Below are positions 42,957 through 56,000 of a stretch of 64,000 nucleotides of DNA, piece by piece. Position numbers and translations under genes: made by a program. The stretch is from Biomphalaria glabrata. Its lineage: Eukaryota > Mollusca > Gastropoda > Planorbidae. Below the pieces are notes generated by a model, which did no database searches, was not told where the DNA came from, and worked only from the letters and a program-made list of their open reading frames with translations. The DNA lies in the NCBI RefSeq assembly GCF_947242115.1, contig NC_074728.1:1550001-1614000 (forward strand). Reading direction: 5' to 3'. Each line of letters begins with the position of its first letter. Within the stretch, counting starts at the first letter, position 1.

Positions 42957-43137
42957 GATCGATGGTCGTAGAAGGCCTGATCACTGAAGCGTCGCAAGCT
43001 GTGGGCAGTGGAGACCAATAGCTTGTTCCCACGTCACTGGTCTGTACGACCTTACAACAGACTATTGGTCTCCAGTGTCAACAACTTGTGACGTTGCAGG
43101 TCAGTGTTTAGGCCTTCTAAGACGATAGGTCTTGATC
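42957..43137. mobile_element. Fold-back element (imperfect long inverted repeat)
   Basis: The left arm CGATGGTCGTAGAAGGCCTG and right arm AGGCCTTCTAAGACGATAGG are inverted. The arms continue inward through TCACTGAAGCGTCGCAAG / TTGTGACGTTGCAGGTCAGT and ACTGG/GACCAATAG pairs. It would fold into a long hairpin; a MITE is likely. Confidence 0.75.
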
Positions 43138-43429
43138 CAATATTTAGAAAAGGGAAAATATTGATACACAAAGTATTTTAAACTTTCGTATTTTTTTTGC
43201 GCTCTGTAGCATTTAATGTTCTTCGCTTGCACAGAGGATGTTTTCCTATTTAGTTATCAGCAGTGATATTTTTGCTATGGCGTCTTTGCAATTTTTTATC
43301 ATGTCTATTTAAAAAATTCTCCTATATGATAGAACTGAGTATATAAAATCCTTAATCGTGTTCTTGATTCTATTACTATATCTCTATAAATTATTAATTA
43401 TTATTATGTTAGTTACGAACGAGTATTCA

Positions 43430-44362
43430 TTTTCTGGAGCTGCCAGGGTTGAGTTTCGTTAAAGAGAAACAAAATTAATCGTAGTCTCTTTATCAGTTTC
43501 CACTGAGGAAATTTCTGGTGATGTGGCAGGTCTGCAGCATTACCGCCCTCTGACAGGCAACGAAGATGTTCCTAGGAATGTTAAGGGCTTTGAAGGTATC
43601 TGTGAGGTCAGTTGATATACCAATGGGGATAATTTCCATAGTCGATTAATCTCCAAGCATATATTTTATCATATTTTCTTAGTTTTTCTACCTCAGTTTT
43701 TCTTAAATTATGAGACAGTGGTACGGCGATGTCGATAATAGTTGCGTTTTTTTTCCTTTTTATCAACGAACAGAAGATCTACCGTTTTGTCGGTCAGAAT
43801 AGGCCCATCCAGGTACAGCAGATGTTCAGTAGACTCGAGAACCTCTTGTGGCGAGTATTAATAATAAGGAGGAGTGTCCTTAACGATCAAATTGTATGTC
43901 AAAGCCAAGTGTTGGTGCATTAGCTTTGCAACTTGGTTATGGCGACAAAGGGTAGGCTGATTCTGTTGGTGAGTGTCAGTCCATTTGATGACATCGAACA
44001 TGTAAAGGAGCACTGGGACGGCCCAGCTGTTAATTGCAGTGATCAGGTTACTGCCATACAGTTTGGTGTTGAGGATTTTATTTACTCTCTGCTTATATTT
44101 ACCAAGAAAGTCCTCTTTTAATTTTTTATGGTTTATCGTGGCATTCTGGTTTATTCCAAGATATTTATAAAGAGAGTCCAATTCCTCGATGCCGTCCAAC
44201 ACAATGTTAGTGTTAGCTGCCTTGCCTTTTAATGCTTATGATGCCGCACTTATCCAAGCCAAAAGACATACAGATATCGTCACTAAAGCGTTTTACCGTT
44301 TTGATTAAGGTGCGTAACTTTTGCTCGGTTTCCGCATATAGCTTTAGATCATCCATGTATAA
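43430..44362 (-). mobile_element. LINE reverse-transcriptase fragment (R2/NeSL-like)
   Basis: Minus strand reads LYMDDLKLYAETEQKL, DDICMSFGLDKCGIIS and, in a further open stretch, YKYLGINQNATINHKKLKED, KQRVNKILNTKLYGSNLITA and SWAVPVLLYMFDVIKWT. The YMDD box and the YKYLG thumb motif with ALNxWAVPVLxYxFxVIKW are typical of LINEs annotated as R2-like. 5'- and 3'-incomplete, with frame breaks. Confidence 0.8.
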
Positions 44363-44378
44363 TAAGTTATATTATATA

Positions 44379-44400
44379 ATTATTATTATTATTATTATTA
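44379..44400. repeat. ATT trinucleotide array
   Basis: A run of TTA/ATT about seven units long at the 5' border of the LINE copy above. Confidence 0.8.
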
Positions 44401-44865
44401 TCTAACTCTACTTTTCGTTTTTTACTTTCTTACTTTTCGCCTTATAGTTTCCATTATATGAACACCATATCTATTCATGCCCCATCCTTTCCTATCTCTT
44501 ACTTTATACGCTTTTAAATAAATAACGCAAACGTATCTTATAAATCTTATACAATAAATATATTATAAAACAGAGAGCTGAATACCAATTTTTATAATCA
44601 CATAAGTTGTACTTTATTTAAAAAAATGTTCATAACAGACAAGGCGTATTATAAACAGCTATATAGTATAAAGCTATCCTTTTAATCACCATTGTGTTTT
44701 TCAAATTAAGTATTTACCTGATATCTGAGTGAATTAAATAGGACACTTGGAGGAATACAGACAAGTTAGTACAAGATTTATTATTTATTTTTTTTGCTTT
44801 TCAGTCAATTTAAAAAAAAAATATATATTTCAGAGCTCTACGTTTTACACTCCGTGGGAACGACA

Positions 44866-47071
44866 ATGGCTTTCATTATCTCTAATTTATTCTCTTTAAT
44901 ATTTCGGAGACCTAAATATGCCGAGAACAACCAAGAAAAGGATGCTGTTGATAGAACACACATATATACGATAGAAAAACACGAAGATGATGTATACGAA
45001 CATTCGGCAGAGGCAGTAGCATTGACTGAACCCACTGAGTCAACACATAATAAGAAAAAATGGAATTATGAATTAAACGACAAAATATTGACAGAGGCGT
45101 CAAATAAACACTTTGAGCAAAAACAAGAAAACAATATATCTAGTGAGGACAATTTGAAAGACAATGAATTGTCAGAGGCGTCGACTACAAACAGTGAGCC
45201 AACGAAAGATAATTACATACAAAGTGAGGACAATAATCTGAAAGACGATGCATTGCCAGAGGCGTCGACTACAAACAGTGAACCAACGCAGGACAAAAAG
45301 ATACCTAATGAGGGCAATGATTTGAAAGACAATGAACTGTCAGAGGCGTCGACTGCAAAAAGTGAGCCAATGAAGTACAATAACATACCTAGTGAGGACA
45401 ATGAATTGGAAGACAATGAATTGTCAGAGGCGTCGACAGCAAAATGTAAGCCAACGCAGGACAATAATATGCCTAATGAGGACAATGATTTGAAAGACAA
45501 TGAATTGTCATAGGCGTCGAATGCAAAACGTGAGCCAACGCAGGATAATAACATACCTAGTGAGGGCAATGATTTGAAAGACAATGAATTGTCAGAGGCG
45601 TCGACTGAATACAGTGAGCCAACACAGGACAATAACATACCTAGTGAAGACAATGAATTGTCAGAGGCGTCGACAGCAAAATGTGAGCCAACGCAGGACA
45701 ATAATATGCCTAATGAGGACAATGATTTGAAAGACAATGAATTGTCAGAGGCGTCAACTGCAAAACGTGAGCCAACGCAGGATAATAACATACATAGTGA
45801 GGGCAATGATTTGAAAGACAATGAAATGTCAGAGGCGTCGACTGCAAAATGTGAGCCAACGCAGGACAATAATATGCCTAATGAGGACAATGATTTGAAA
45901 GACAATGAATTGTCAGAGGCGTCGACTGCAAAACGTGAACCAACGCAGGACAATAACATGCCTAATGAGGACAAGGAATTGGAAGACAATGTATTGCCAG
46001 AGGCGTTGACAGCAATAAATGAGCCAACGCAGGACAATAACATGCCTAATGAGGACAAGGAATTGGAAGACAATGTATTGCCAGAGGCGTTGACTGCAAA
46101 AAGTGAGCCAACGCAGGACAATAACATGCCTAATGAGGACAATGATTTGAAAGACAATGAATTGTCAGAGGCGTCGACTGCAAAACAAGAGCCAACACAG
46201 GACAATAACATACCTAGTGAGAACTATGATTGGAAAGACAATGTATTGTCAGAGGCGTCGACTTCAAAAAGTGAGACAATGCAGGACAATAACATACCTA
46301 TTGAGGACAATGGTTTGAAAGACAATGAATTGTCAGAGGCGTCGACTGCAAAACGTGAGCCAAGACAAGTTAGCAGCATATCAAGCGGCGATAATCATCA
46401 TGAAGACTTTAGCAGTGCTAGAAATATTGATATTGAACCCAAAAATCAAGATCAAGATGATCCCGAAGACAATGCACAAATCGCTCAACATGAAACGCAC
46501 AAAAAAGATGATGCTTTTGTTGGGGACGAAGATTTGTATTTTGATTGTCCAGAAATTATTCCGCTAAATGAACAAAACTCATCTTCTGGTGACATGAACA
46601 AAAATAAAATATCAGAATATACTGACAGTGAGGTATTTTCAACAAACAATGATGCAGATGAAAAAGATTTATTAGTTAAAATATATGAAGAAGTCACAGA
46701 TTTATCTAAGAATGTGGCCAAGATTGTCGAAAATTCTGAATTACAACCGAGCATGCCTGTGAATGAGAGCAGTGTGAACCAGTCGATGGGAAACAACATT
46801 TTTGTGGCTGGTAACACCACCTATGTCTCTGGTGAAGGACAACAGCAGCAGGCATCTTTTTCTTGCAACCCTGTAGTCTCATCCTCGGCACCATCGATCA
46901 GTTTGACTATCAACGCAATCGGATCTGGCAGCAGGGAAAGTGGTGGACTTAGACCTTACGAGCTACCAAGTCACGAAGCCTGTTCAAGCCCCGTTGGCAT
47001 ACAGACTGTCACGCAAACGTACGTCGCATCCCCAAGCACGCCAGGAGACTCCTCCCTGATGCCACTTGAAG
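44866..47071 (+). CDS. Large first coding exon of G3: acidic repeats and amyloid-like motif
   Basis: ATG at 44866 lies 32 bases inside the exon. Residues 1-18 are hydrophobic then basic. From about residue 80 the chain is Glu/Asp/Asn-rich with the period [28 protein letters not shown] (28 residues, 84 bp), about 15 copies to near 46370. Then an acidic non-repeated part ([16 protein letters not shown]), a short helix ([20 protein letters not shown]), and the amyloid-like motif at 46777-46833 followed by Gln- and Ser-rich sequence. The donor AAG|GTACTT at 47071 leaves one base, completed by AC at 47383. Codon 216 is TAG in this sequence. Confidence 0.75.
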
Positions 47072-50000
47072 GTACTTATCAAGCTTTTCAATTAGCGATG
47101 CTATTTCACCAGTATTGCCAATGTATAATTAGGTTAATATGAACATATCGCATTTTTTCGTTTGATTGAAATGTTACGATTTTATATTTTTATATTTAGA
47201 TATTTACTTGATTGTATTGCTATGATTTTATATTTAGTAAAGTATAGTAAAATAATATTTTTATATTCTAAAATGAATGCATGACGCGTAGGACGTAATC
47301 ATATTCTTTTTTGAAGTAACGTCTGTATTATAGGCCAATAAGATTACATAAGGTCTCTAATTAATAATGTAATGTATTTTAGACAATGAGGTTGTTGACA
47401 AATCAATAAGAACTGAAGCGGAACAGGTAATGCAAATATTAAAAATATTAGTATTATTTAAATTAAGTTTTATAGTCAAAACTAAAGCATGTGTAAGTAT
47501 AATTTAGGCAGTTCTTTATTTCAACTTCATATTTAACTTCTTCTGATTCTTTGGTTTCCTTCATAATTCATTTTATTAATTGTATGTAGTCCTGCAATAG
47601 CCTATATACATCTATTTCACCTTCCCCATCACCTGTGACTTAGGGCACAACGCAAGATTTGTCGAGCGTCTTTCTCCATTCCTCTGTGTCTTTTGCCATG
47701 GTTAGAACCACAGGCCAGTCCATTTCATCTATGGTGTCTTTCCATCGCCCTCTCTGTCTGCCTCTTCTTCTTCTTCCTGGTACTGTTTCCTGGAGGAAGG
47801 TCATTGTGAGCCCTGAAGACCTTGAAATATGGCCATAGAGTTATAGTTTGCTTTTTTTTTTATACTATAGTTAGCAGGTCATCGTGGGGTCCAATTGCCC
47901 TAACAAACCTTTCTCTAATTTCTTCGTTGTGATGTGGTCTTTTAAATGTGGTACTTAGGATCCTTCTGTAGCTTCTCAATTTCATTGCTAGGAGAAATCT
48001 AGTTATGTTAGATTAAATTAATGGTATCTTTTGATTCATTTATATCATGATGTATTGCAAATTTTGTTTAGCGTTTAAAGTATTTTTTTAAAAAATAATC
48101 TGTTGAATTTAGCCAACTTCTAGAATTAGACTACCTACAATCTTATTTTTTTTTACTTTGATATAAAAAGATCTAATTTCATTTTAAACTAATGTTCCAG
48201 GTTGACAATACCTTCGTGTGCTCTGTATTATGTCTGGGACCAGAAGACTGTTTCAAGTTAGACGAATGCGAAAGCGTTATAGTGATTCTTGACACATCTA
48301 CAAAAATGGCATCCATGGTTCCGGTAAAGGCTGATTGGCAGGGTCATAAAGAATATTAAATTAATAAAAAAAATTATTATTTTCTGTTCAGAATGTATTT
48401 TGCAATTATTCGTGCTTTTAAAAAAAATAGAGGTTAGAAATGATAAGTTGTGCTTATGGTAGAAAAATGTTCTCTAATATTTACGTTGTTGTGGGCTAAT
48501 ATTATCTGACTTCACATCTATCTGAATTATTACTCCGTATTAGCCACAGAACATTACAAGTTAACAATATACTTGATAACAACTTTCATTGTTATAAAAT
48601 GGCACCTTTATTTATCACTGGGAAGTCCGTCTAGTCTTCATAAACGTCGCTATTTCTAACCAACATCCGAAAGAAACTACTTCTATACTACCGCCATGTT
48701 GCTCTCTTTTTCGTCTATTCTACTACGTCATGAGTCTGTCTTACTACGTCACTACTTTTCACCGTCTCTAAAACAGTACTCAATATATTTGTCTAACAAA
48801 ACTAACCTACTCTCTAAACTAGTACATAACAACGTCCTAGATTAGCGTTGTCCAACAGTTTTCGGGTCTAATGACCATATACACTTCTGACACTCGTGAC
48901 AGAGGCAGCAGCACAGCACACAAAAAAAATATCGTCGATTCCAACTAAACTCTGAGGCTTTATTTTGAGCTGAAATTCCACCGCGTTACGGGCCAGATGT
49001 GACCCACAGGTCGTAAATTTGGCATCATTACAACCGTTTTTATAAGGTTAAAAATAAACGCGCGAAGTCATTCAGAATTTTATGAACATTCTCTGAAGTT
49101 TAAATTATTAATTTCTAAAACGTTTAGCCGCGGAGCTGTGTATCTAAGTGTTGGTAATGAGGAAGAAGAATATCCCACAACAAGGGTCAAAGAGCACAGG
49201 TCAAGTCAGAGAAAACTCAAACCAATCTAAATAAGTTCGAAATCATCTCCCAAATGTCAATGGATTTCAAAATAATAATAATAATAATAATCTTTATTGT
49301 CCGTATGGAAATTTATCTTACAATTTGTGCATTACACCAAATGTGGATATTGATGGATTTCAAAATGTGGATATTGTGGTGTTTTTTTTTTATATAGAAA
49401 ACTAGCGTCTACGCCCAGGTATAGTGTTATCGTACCTCCCCCCCTCCCTTTTATTTTCTATTTCCACTTTCATTAAAACGGTTTTTTTTCTAAAAAATTG
49501 CATCTCGTGCATCGAAAAGTTCTTCCAAAAATTATTCTTGCGAGAACCCGCTTTTTAAAAATCTTATCTAATGTATTGTAATAAACAAATACTTTTACAG
49601 CTGAAGTCAGCTGACGGTCAAGATATGCAGCTCACCAAACTTGAAATGGTTCAAAGGGTGCTTGGAGATGCAATTCAACAAATATCTCTCTCCAGACCAG
49701 AGAAAAGGGTTACAATTGTAACCTTTAATAACAAGGTAAGAAGAAATCCGTATCCGCATGTTCCTTTAATTCAACTTTCTAGGCCAATGTTTTTCTAAAG
49801 TGTTATGTCATAATTTCTTGTTAAGTGTATAAGGCAGTGTTTCTCAAACTTTTGCCAGTGGCGTTTCCCCCCACCCCTTACTAAAAAGTTGTCGACATAA
49901 CGGTGTACAGCATGCTGAAGAATTTCGACCATTTTAACATAATAGTTGAGAAGAATCACGCTACCTAAGACTTTTTGAAACGCCTTTTTCACAACGTTTT

Positions 50001-53000
50001 GTCGCTATAATTGAAGATACCATATCTCATCTTACATAATACAGATGTCACTTCAAAAAGAAGATGATTACGTCCTACGCGTCATGCATTCAGTCATGCA
50101 TATTAACCAATGATCTAAATTCTGCCAAGTCACTGGTTTTCCTGGCTGGCTCAGGCAGCCAATTCTAAAATACATTAACGGCATACATTAACTTGTAGAT
50201 GAAACGACAATTAGTTTAATTTGTTCATTATTCTCGTTTGCCTCCCCCCACCATTTTTTGTCAGGACGTTGCACCCCTTTAGGAAGATTTGGCTCCCCCC
50301 CCCCTCAGAAGGGCGGGCCCCACAGTTTGAGAAACGCTGGTATAAATACATTCTTTATAACTGCCAAAAGTCAGTTTTCTCTTCACATTATTCCGTGGCC
50401 AATTCTTTAGTATTTAATTTTTTGTATAAAGAAAACAAATACCTGCTTTCTTTTTAACAGGTGACAGTGTGTATAAATGAAGAAATAGAAACGATAAACG
50501 ACGAACCCAACAGCTCAGAAAATTATTGGCAAATCGGCAGGAATTTAAAAATGAAAGAAAATGTACAAACAAATTTCATGTTTTTGAGAGAATGTATTAA
50601 CGGGTAAATTGGTCAAAATTTGTTAAGATAATTGAAAACTAAATGTTCTAGCCTTATCCTATCCAGTTTGTCAATGTTGAATTATTACGGTCAGAAGATA
50701 GCATGCGTCTCACTGTATCGTAGATCAAATAAAGTCCAAAAAATAGAAATGCAAAAGTGGTTTGAGTACTGGGACAAGTCCCAAAAAAAAGCCCGTGGAG
50801 TCTGGGAGCGCATGAGACGCCCTGACCGCTCTTCCCAGTGGTGGAGGCTGTCCAGGCCTGAGAAATCTGTTATAGCACATATTTCTCATGGCTATGACCT
50901 AAATTTGACTCACGGTACTCCCGCTGTGGGAAAGAAGAGGAAACCGTGTCTCATATTCTGTTTGACTGCCCCAGACTTGCTGATCTCCGTCTCGACAGGT
51001 CTGAGAAACCAAAAATTCTCGACCTGTGTGGTAACATGTATGCACTACGCAAGACAGCAGGGTTTCTGTCCAGGGCTTTTGCAAGAGAAGATTTGAGCCT
51101 CTCAAGCCCTAAATCCAATGAAGTTTGATGATGATGATGACTGTGCGGGTGTATTCATATCTGCGTAGAGTTTTTGAAATCAACAGACGACAGGAAACAT
51201 CACCAGAAAGATGAGCTTGTAATAACAGTCCATTTCGGGAGGCAAGTTCAAATACTATAATCGAACGGGAGCAATCTAGTTTCAGAGACTATAAAAAAGA
51301 TAAAGATAAAAAATTGTGCAAGGCTTCTACCCTCTCTTCTATATATCTAAGCGACGGTCTCGGTTTGAATTGGTGACGTCATTTTTGTGCGTTCACTAAC
51401 AGTTGCGCAAGGTGCGTCCCTATAATCATTAAAATAGGAAGTACTCTATTGTCTACATCTCAGCGCAGTACATCATTTAGATGTAGTCACATTTAGAGGT
51501 TGCTGAGTGATAAGGCGCTTGGCTTCCGAACTGGGGGCCCTGAGATCGAATCTCGGTGAAGACTTTGATTTTGAATTTCAAAATCTTTAGGGCGTCTCTG
51601 AGTCCTTCCTGCTCTAATGGGTACCTGAAATTAATTGGCTGTTGTGCTGAGAACATGACACCTCGTTAACCGTGGGCCACAGAAACTTTATTACATCTGT
51701 CCCATACATCGCCATGTCTGAAAGGGGAACTTACATTTAATAATCCTAACATTTGTAATGCTATTATTGCAAATACCTTTCTTAAATGATTTTGCTTTTT
51801 ATCTTATTTACATTTCGTAACAACTTCTTTTACATAATGAAATAATTAAATGCTAGATTGAAATCCGAAGGGGAGTCCAGCATGGCTACACCAGCACTTT
51901 CAATTGCATTAGGGCTGTTGCAAGATTCAGGAAATACAAACATAATTGTCGTCATGGATAATGCCAAGGAATTTTTCAACAACGTTTCAAACGATGTTCA
52001 CGCTGTCGTCTTATCAAAACAGCAAGTATTCTTTCTAATTTTGTTAAAAATACAATGATTATCTGTTTCGTAAGGTACCACATGACAGTACGAATGTGTG
52101 AATGAGAATTACTTTTAACAAGTTTGTTATTAATGTGATAATTTTTTTTTTGAATATATTTTTGACAGAATGTCTATCCCGATCATATCATTTCAACCGT
52201 GCAAACAAGATGAGGACATCAAGGCTTGGACAGCTGCTCAAGACAATGTAAACTTTAATAAGAGACTCGTTTTAATTTATCGATTAAAAAAAAAAGCGCA
52301 AATGTAATCCAATGTCGAACCCATGTTTATCGTGCTTAAAAAAAATAAAACCTTCGCTTTAACTTGCATTGATTACCTGAGATGAACTCCTATTGAAAAA
52401 TCAGAGCAGGAAGGACTCAATCCTCCCGTAGTGCTCTGGCAAGAAACTGGGCTGTTCGGCGTAATGCCTCGTAGCTACCATACATATCGTGTGACTGCTC
52501 AGACATGTCCCCCCTTAGCTCTCGGAGCTGGGGACGCATTGATTACCAAACAGCAAACCCATAGTGGTCCCCTAAAAGTTATCTTATCTTATGAAATGCA
52601 GACGTTACTTCAAAAAGAGAAGATGATTACGTCCTACGCGTGTTCCTAGGTCATGCATATTAATCTATGACTTAAATTCTACTATTTCATTGGTTTTCCT
52701 GGCTGACTCAGGCAACCCATTCCATGCTCTAATATCACTAGGAAAGACAGTTTTTCATTCGAAAGACAATGGATGCGCCTAGATGAGTCACTTGTTTTGG
52801 TTTCGCCTTGAGACGGGGCAGAATCTGGAGTGACTGATCAAGCTAATTCTGGAGCGTCAGAGTTTGCCACAGTTCGTGCATGTATATTCATCTGTCCTAG
52901 GGCTAGATGACAGGGCAGATTTCTTTTTCTTTCTCTTAACTAATGCAGCATCATTCATTTATTATAAAACCTAGGTATTTTGCGTTTTTAGTCTGTGTTA

Positions 53001-56000
53001 CTGGTTTGCCATGAACAAGATAAGTGGAATTATTTTTTTTTTGTTACTCTTAATAACGGACATTATTCTGGGTGAAAAAACATGCTCCAATTTGATTCTC
53101 ATTTCTGTAATTCATCTAATTCTCTTTGTATAATTTCTTGTGTTGCTTTATTGTTCTGCATATATCGTCTGCATATATTCTGACTTTTGTTCATGAACTA
53201 ATGCAATTTTGTAAATCATTTATGTAAATTAAAAATAGTAGTGGACCTAAGACTGTTCCTTGCCAAACTATTTTAATTTTTTAAGCAAACTTCGGAGGTG
53301 AACTTTGTCAAAAGCTTTAGATGACTATAATAAAATAGCATCTATTTGATGACTATTATCTAAACCTATTGAAAAATCATCAATTAGTCCTGTGTTTCAC
53401 ATGATCTACATTTCCTATAGAGTAAGGACATTATGTTTGTCCATGTGGCTGATGATGTTGCTACATATTATGTGTTCTAGGATTTTACATGTGATGCTGA
53501 TTAGAGATATTGGTCTGTAGTTCTCTGGGTCAGATTTCTCTGACTTCTCTTATGACCTAAGTCAGCGATGCCCGAAATACGGCACGCGGGCCATATCCGG
53601 CCCGCGACGTGGTTCAATCCGGCCCGCCGAGAAGTCGGCACAAAGCGTAGAAACCCCCCCCCCCTCCTTTTCCAAAGAAAAACTACGCTAAGGCCCTCAC
53701 ATTATCTCTGATGGATTGGTCAATGACCTTTAAAATTTGTGCGTTTATGAAATGGACTCTGAATGTAGAATCTAGGAATCTAACAGGAATCTAACAGGAA
53801 GAGTGTACTCATTTTACTTTTTTTTGTGTGGATATTAAGCCAACATATTTTATTTATAAAACGAATCTGACGACTTTCTTGGTTTGAATCGCGAATAAAA
53901 GATTGTTAAATTTTTTAAAGCCTAGATGGTGGAGGATTGATGGGAATATTAACCAAATAGCGACTAGAAAATGAGTCGGTTGTAAAGCTGGCTACAATGC
54001 TGTTCATATTTGAAGTAGAGAAATGAAGCCATTTTCTGACAACTTTAAATATCTCATTAATTAGTGTATTAGATCCACGGATTTGTAATAAAATAATTTC
54101 AGGTCAATGTCAATTCTTTTTTTTTTTTTGTACCTTTTCGTTCATGTGGCCCGTGATATGAGTGTCGGAAATTAAAATGGCCCGCAAGTCGAATTAGGTT
54201 GGAGATTAATGATCTAAGTAATTTGAAATTTATTTGATTTATTTTTGTCCCCTTTTCTCCAGGTTATCATCAACTCATCCACTGGTTTCTTTACAGATGT
54301 AATGGACAAAGTAGGCGTCGTGTTAAAAGACGTACACACAGGGGGAAACATGTAGGTTCATTTAAAGCAGTGTTTCCCAAACTGTGTTCCGCGTAACCCT
54401 AGTGTTCCGAGAGGCCTGAATAGATGTTCCAGGAACTACTGAGATATAATTAACCTGGTAGGCCACGACGTCTCTCTAAGTCGATCTCACTTAAAAAAAA
54501 TAAGCAATGTGTTCCGTTAAATACTCAGAATTTGCGAAGTGTTCCGTTAAGGACACAGTTTGGGAAACACTGATTTAAAGTGTCCCCAGTCATGTTTTCA
54601 TATCATTCTTTTTAATTAATACACACACAAATAAGTTTGTTGGTGTACTTTTATTTTTTTTGCTTGGAATTTTTTAATGGGGGATGGGGGTGACATTAGT
54701 TAGGCCATTGGCCTCCTGCATTCGTGAAACGATTATGGTTCATCTTGTAGAAAGACTATTGTTTATCTCGCAGAACGACTATGGTTCATCTCGTAGAACG
54801 ACTATGGTTCATCTTGTAGAACGACTACGGTTCATCTCGTATAACGACTATGGTTCATCTCACAGAACGACTATGGCTCATCCCGTAGAACAACTTTGGT
54901 TCATCTCACAGAACGACTATGGTTCATCCCGTAGAACGACTACGGTTCATCGCGTAGAACGACTATGGTTCATCTTGTAGAACGACTACGGTTCATCGCG
55001 TAGAACGACTATGGTTCATCTTGTAGAACGACTATGGTTCATCTCGCAGAACGACTATGGTTCATCTCGTAGAACGACTATGGTTCATCTCGCAGAACGA
55101 CTATGGTTCATCTCACAGAACGACTATGGTTCATCTCGCAGAACGACTATGGTTCATCTCGCAGAACGACTATGGTTCATCTCGCAGAACAACTATGGTT
55201 CATCTCGTAGAACGACTATGGTTCATCTTGTAGAACGACTATGGTTCATCTCGTAGAACGACTATGGTTCATCTCGCAGAACGACTATGGTTCATCTCGT
55301 AGAACGACTATGGTTCATCTCGCAGAACGACTATGGTTCATCTCGCAGAACGACTATGGTTCATCTCGCAGAACGACTTTGGTTCATCTCGCAGAACGAC
55401 TATGGCTCATCTCGCAGAACGACTATGGTTCATCTCGCAGAACGACTATGGTTCATCTCGCAGAACGACTATGGTTCATCTCGCACAACGACTATGGTTC
55501 ATCTCGCAGAACGACTATGGTTCATCTCGCAGAACGACTATGGTTCATCTCGCAGAACGACTATGGTTCATCTTGTAGATCACCTTTTCATGTGAATGTA
55601 GAGACCTGTTATTGTCAGAATTTCCCGTCCTTTAGAGTGTATAATTTTCTGCTGTGTTTGACTTCTAAAATTAATTAGATTAAACCAAAACAAAAGTATG
55701 AATTTTTTTTTTCAGACATGCAAAAAGGAATCAATTCCTTGGGCTACTCATTTATTAAATAGCTCTGTCACTTAGGAAGATCAGGCCATTTAGTCTACAA
55801 TTTTCCAAATCTAACTTAATGGCAATATATGGTCTATGTGGTAATTTTGCAGTTTCGACACGGAGGCCTTAAAATTGAGTCTCTGTCGTCGAGGGACATG
55901 TGAGGGCAACACAGATTGTCGTGGTCACCGACTCAAGAACTGTACTACGGGCTTAACAAAACCCTGGACTGTGACCTCCCATTGTCGACACTGTCATCAA

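Noticed and set aside
45213-46211. 332-codon minus-strand open frame
   Set aside because: It is the antisense of the 84-bp coding repeats of G3; the sense frame alone has splice-phase continuity and domain content.
54684-55678. Several overlapping plus-strand open frames coding [19 protein letters not shown]-type repeats
   Set aside because: They are products of the stop-free 23-bp minisatellite, present alike in all frames, without splice borders or flanking coding sequence.
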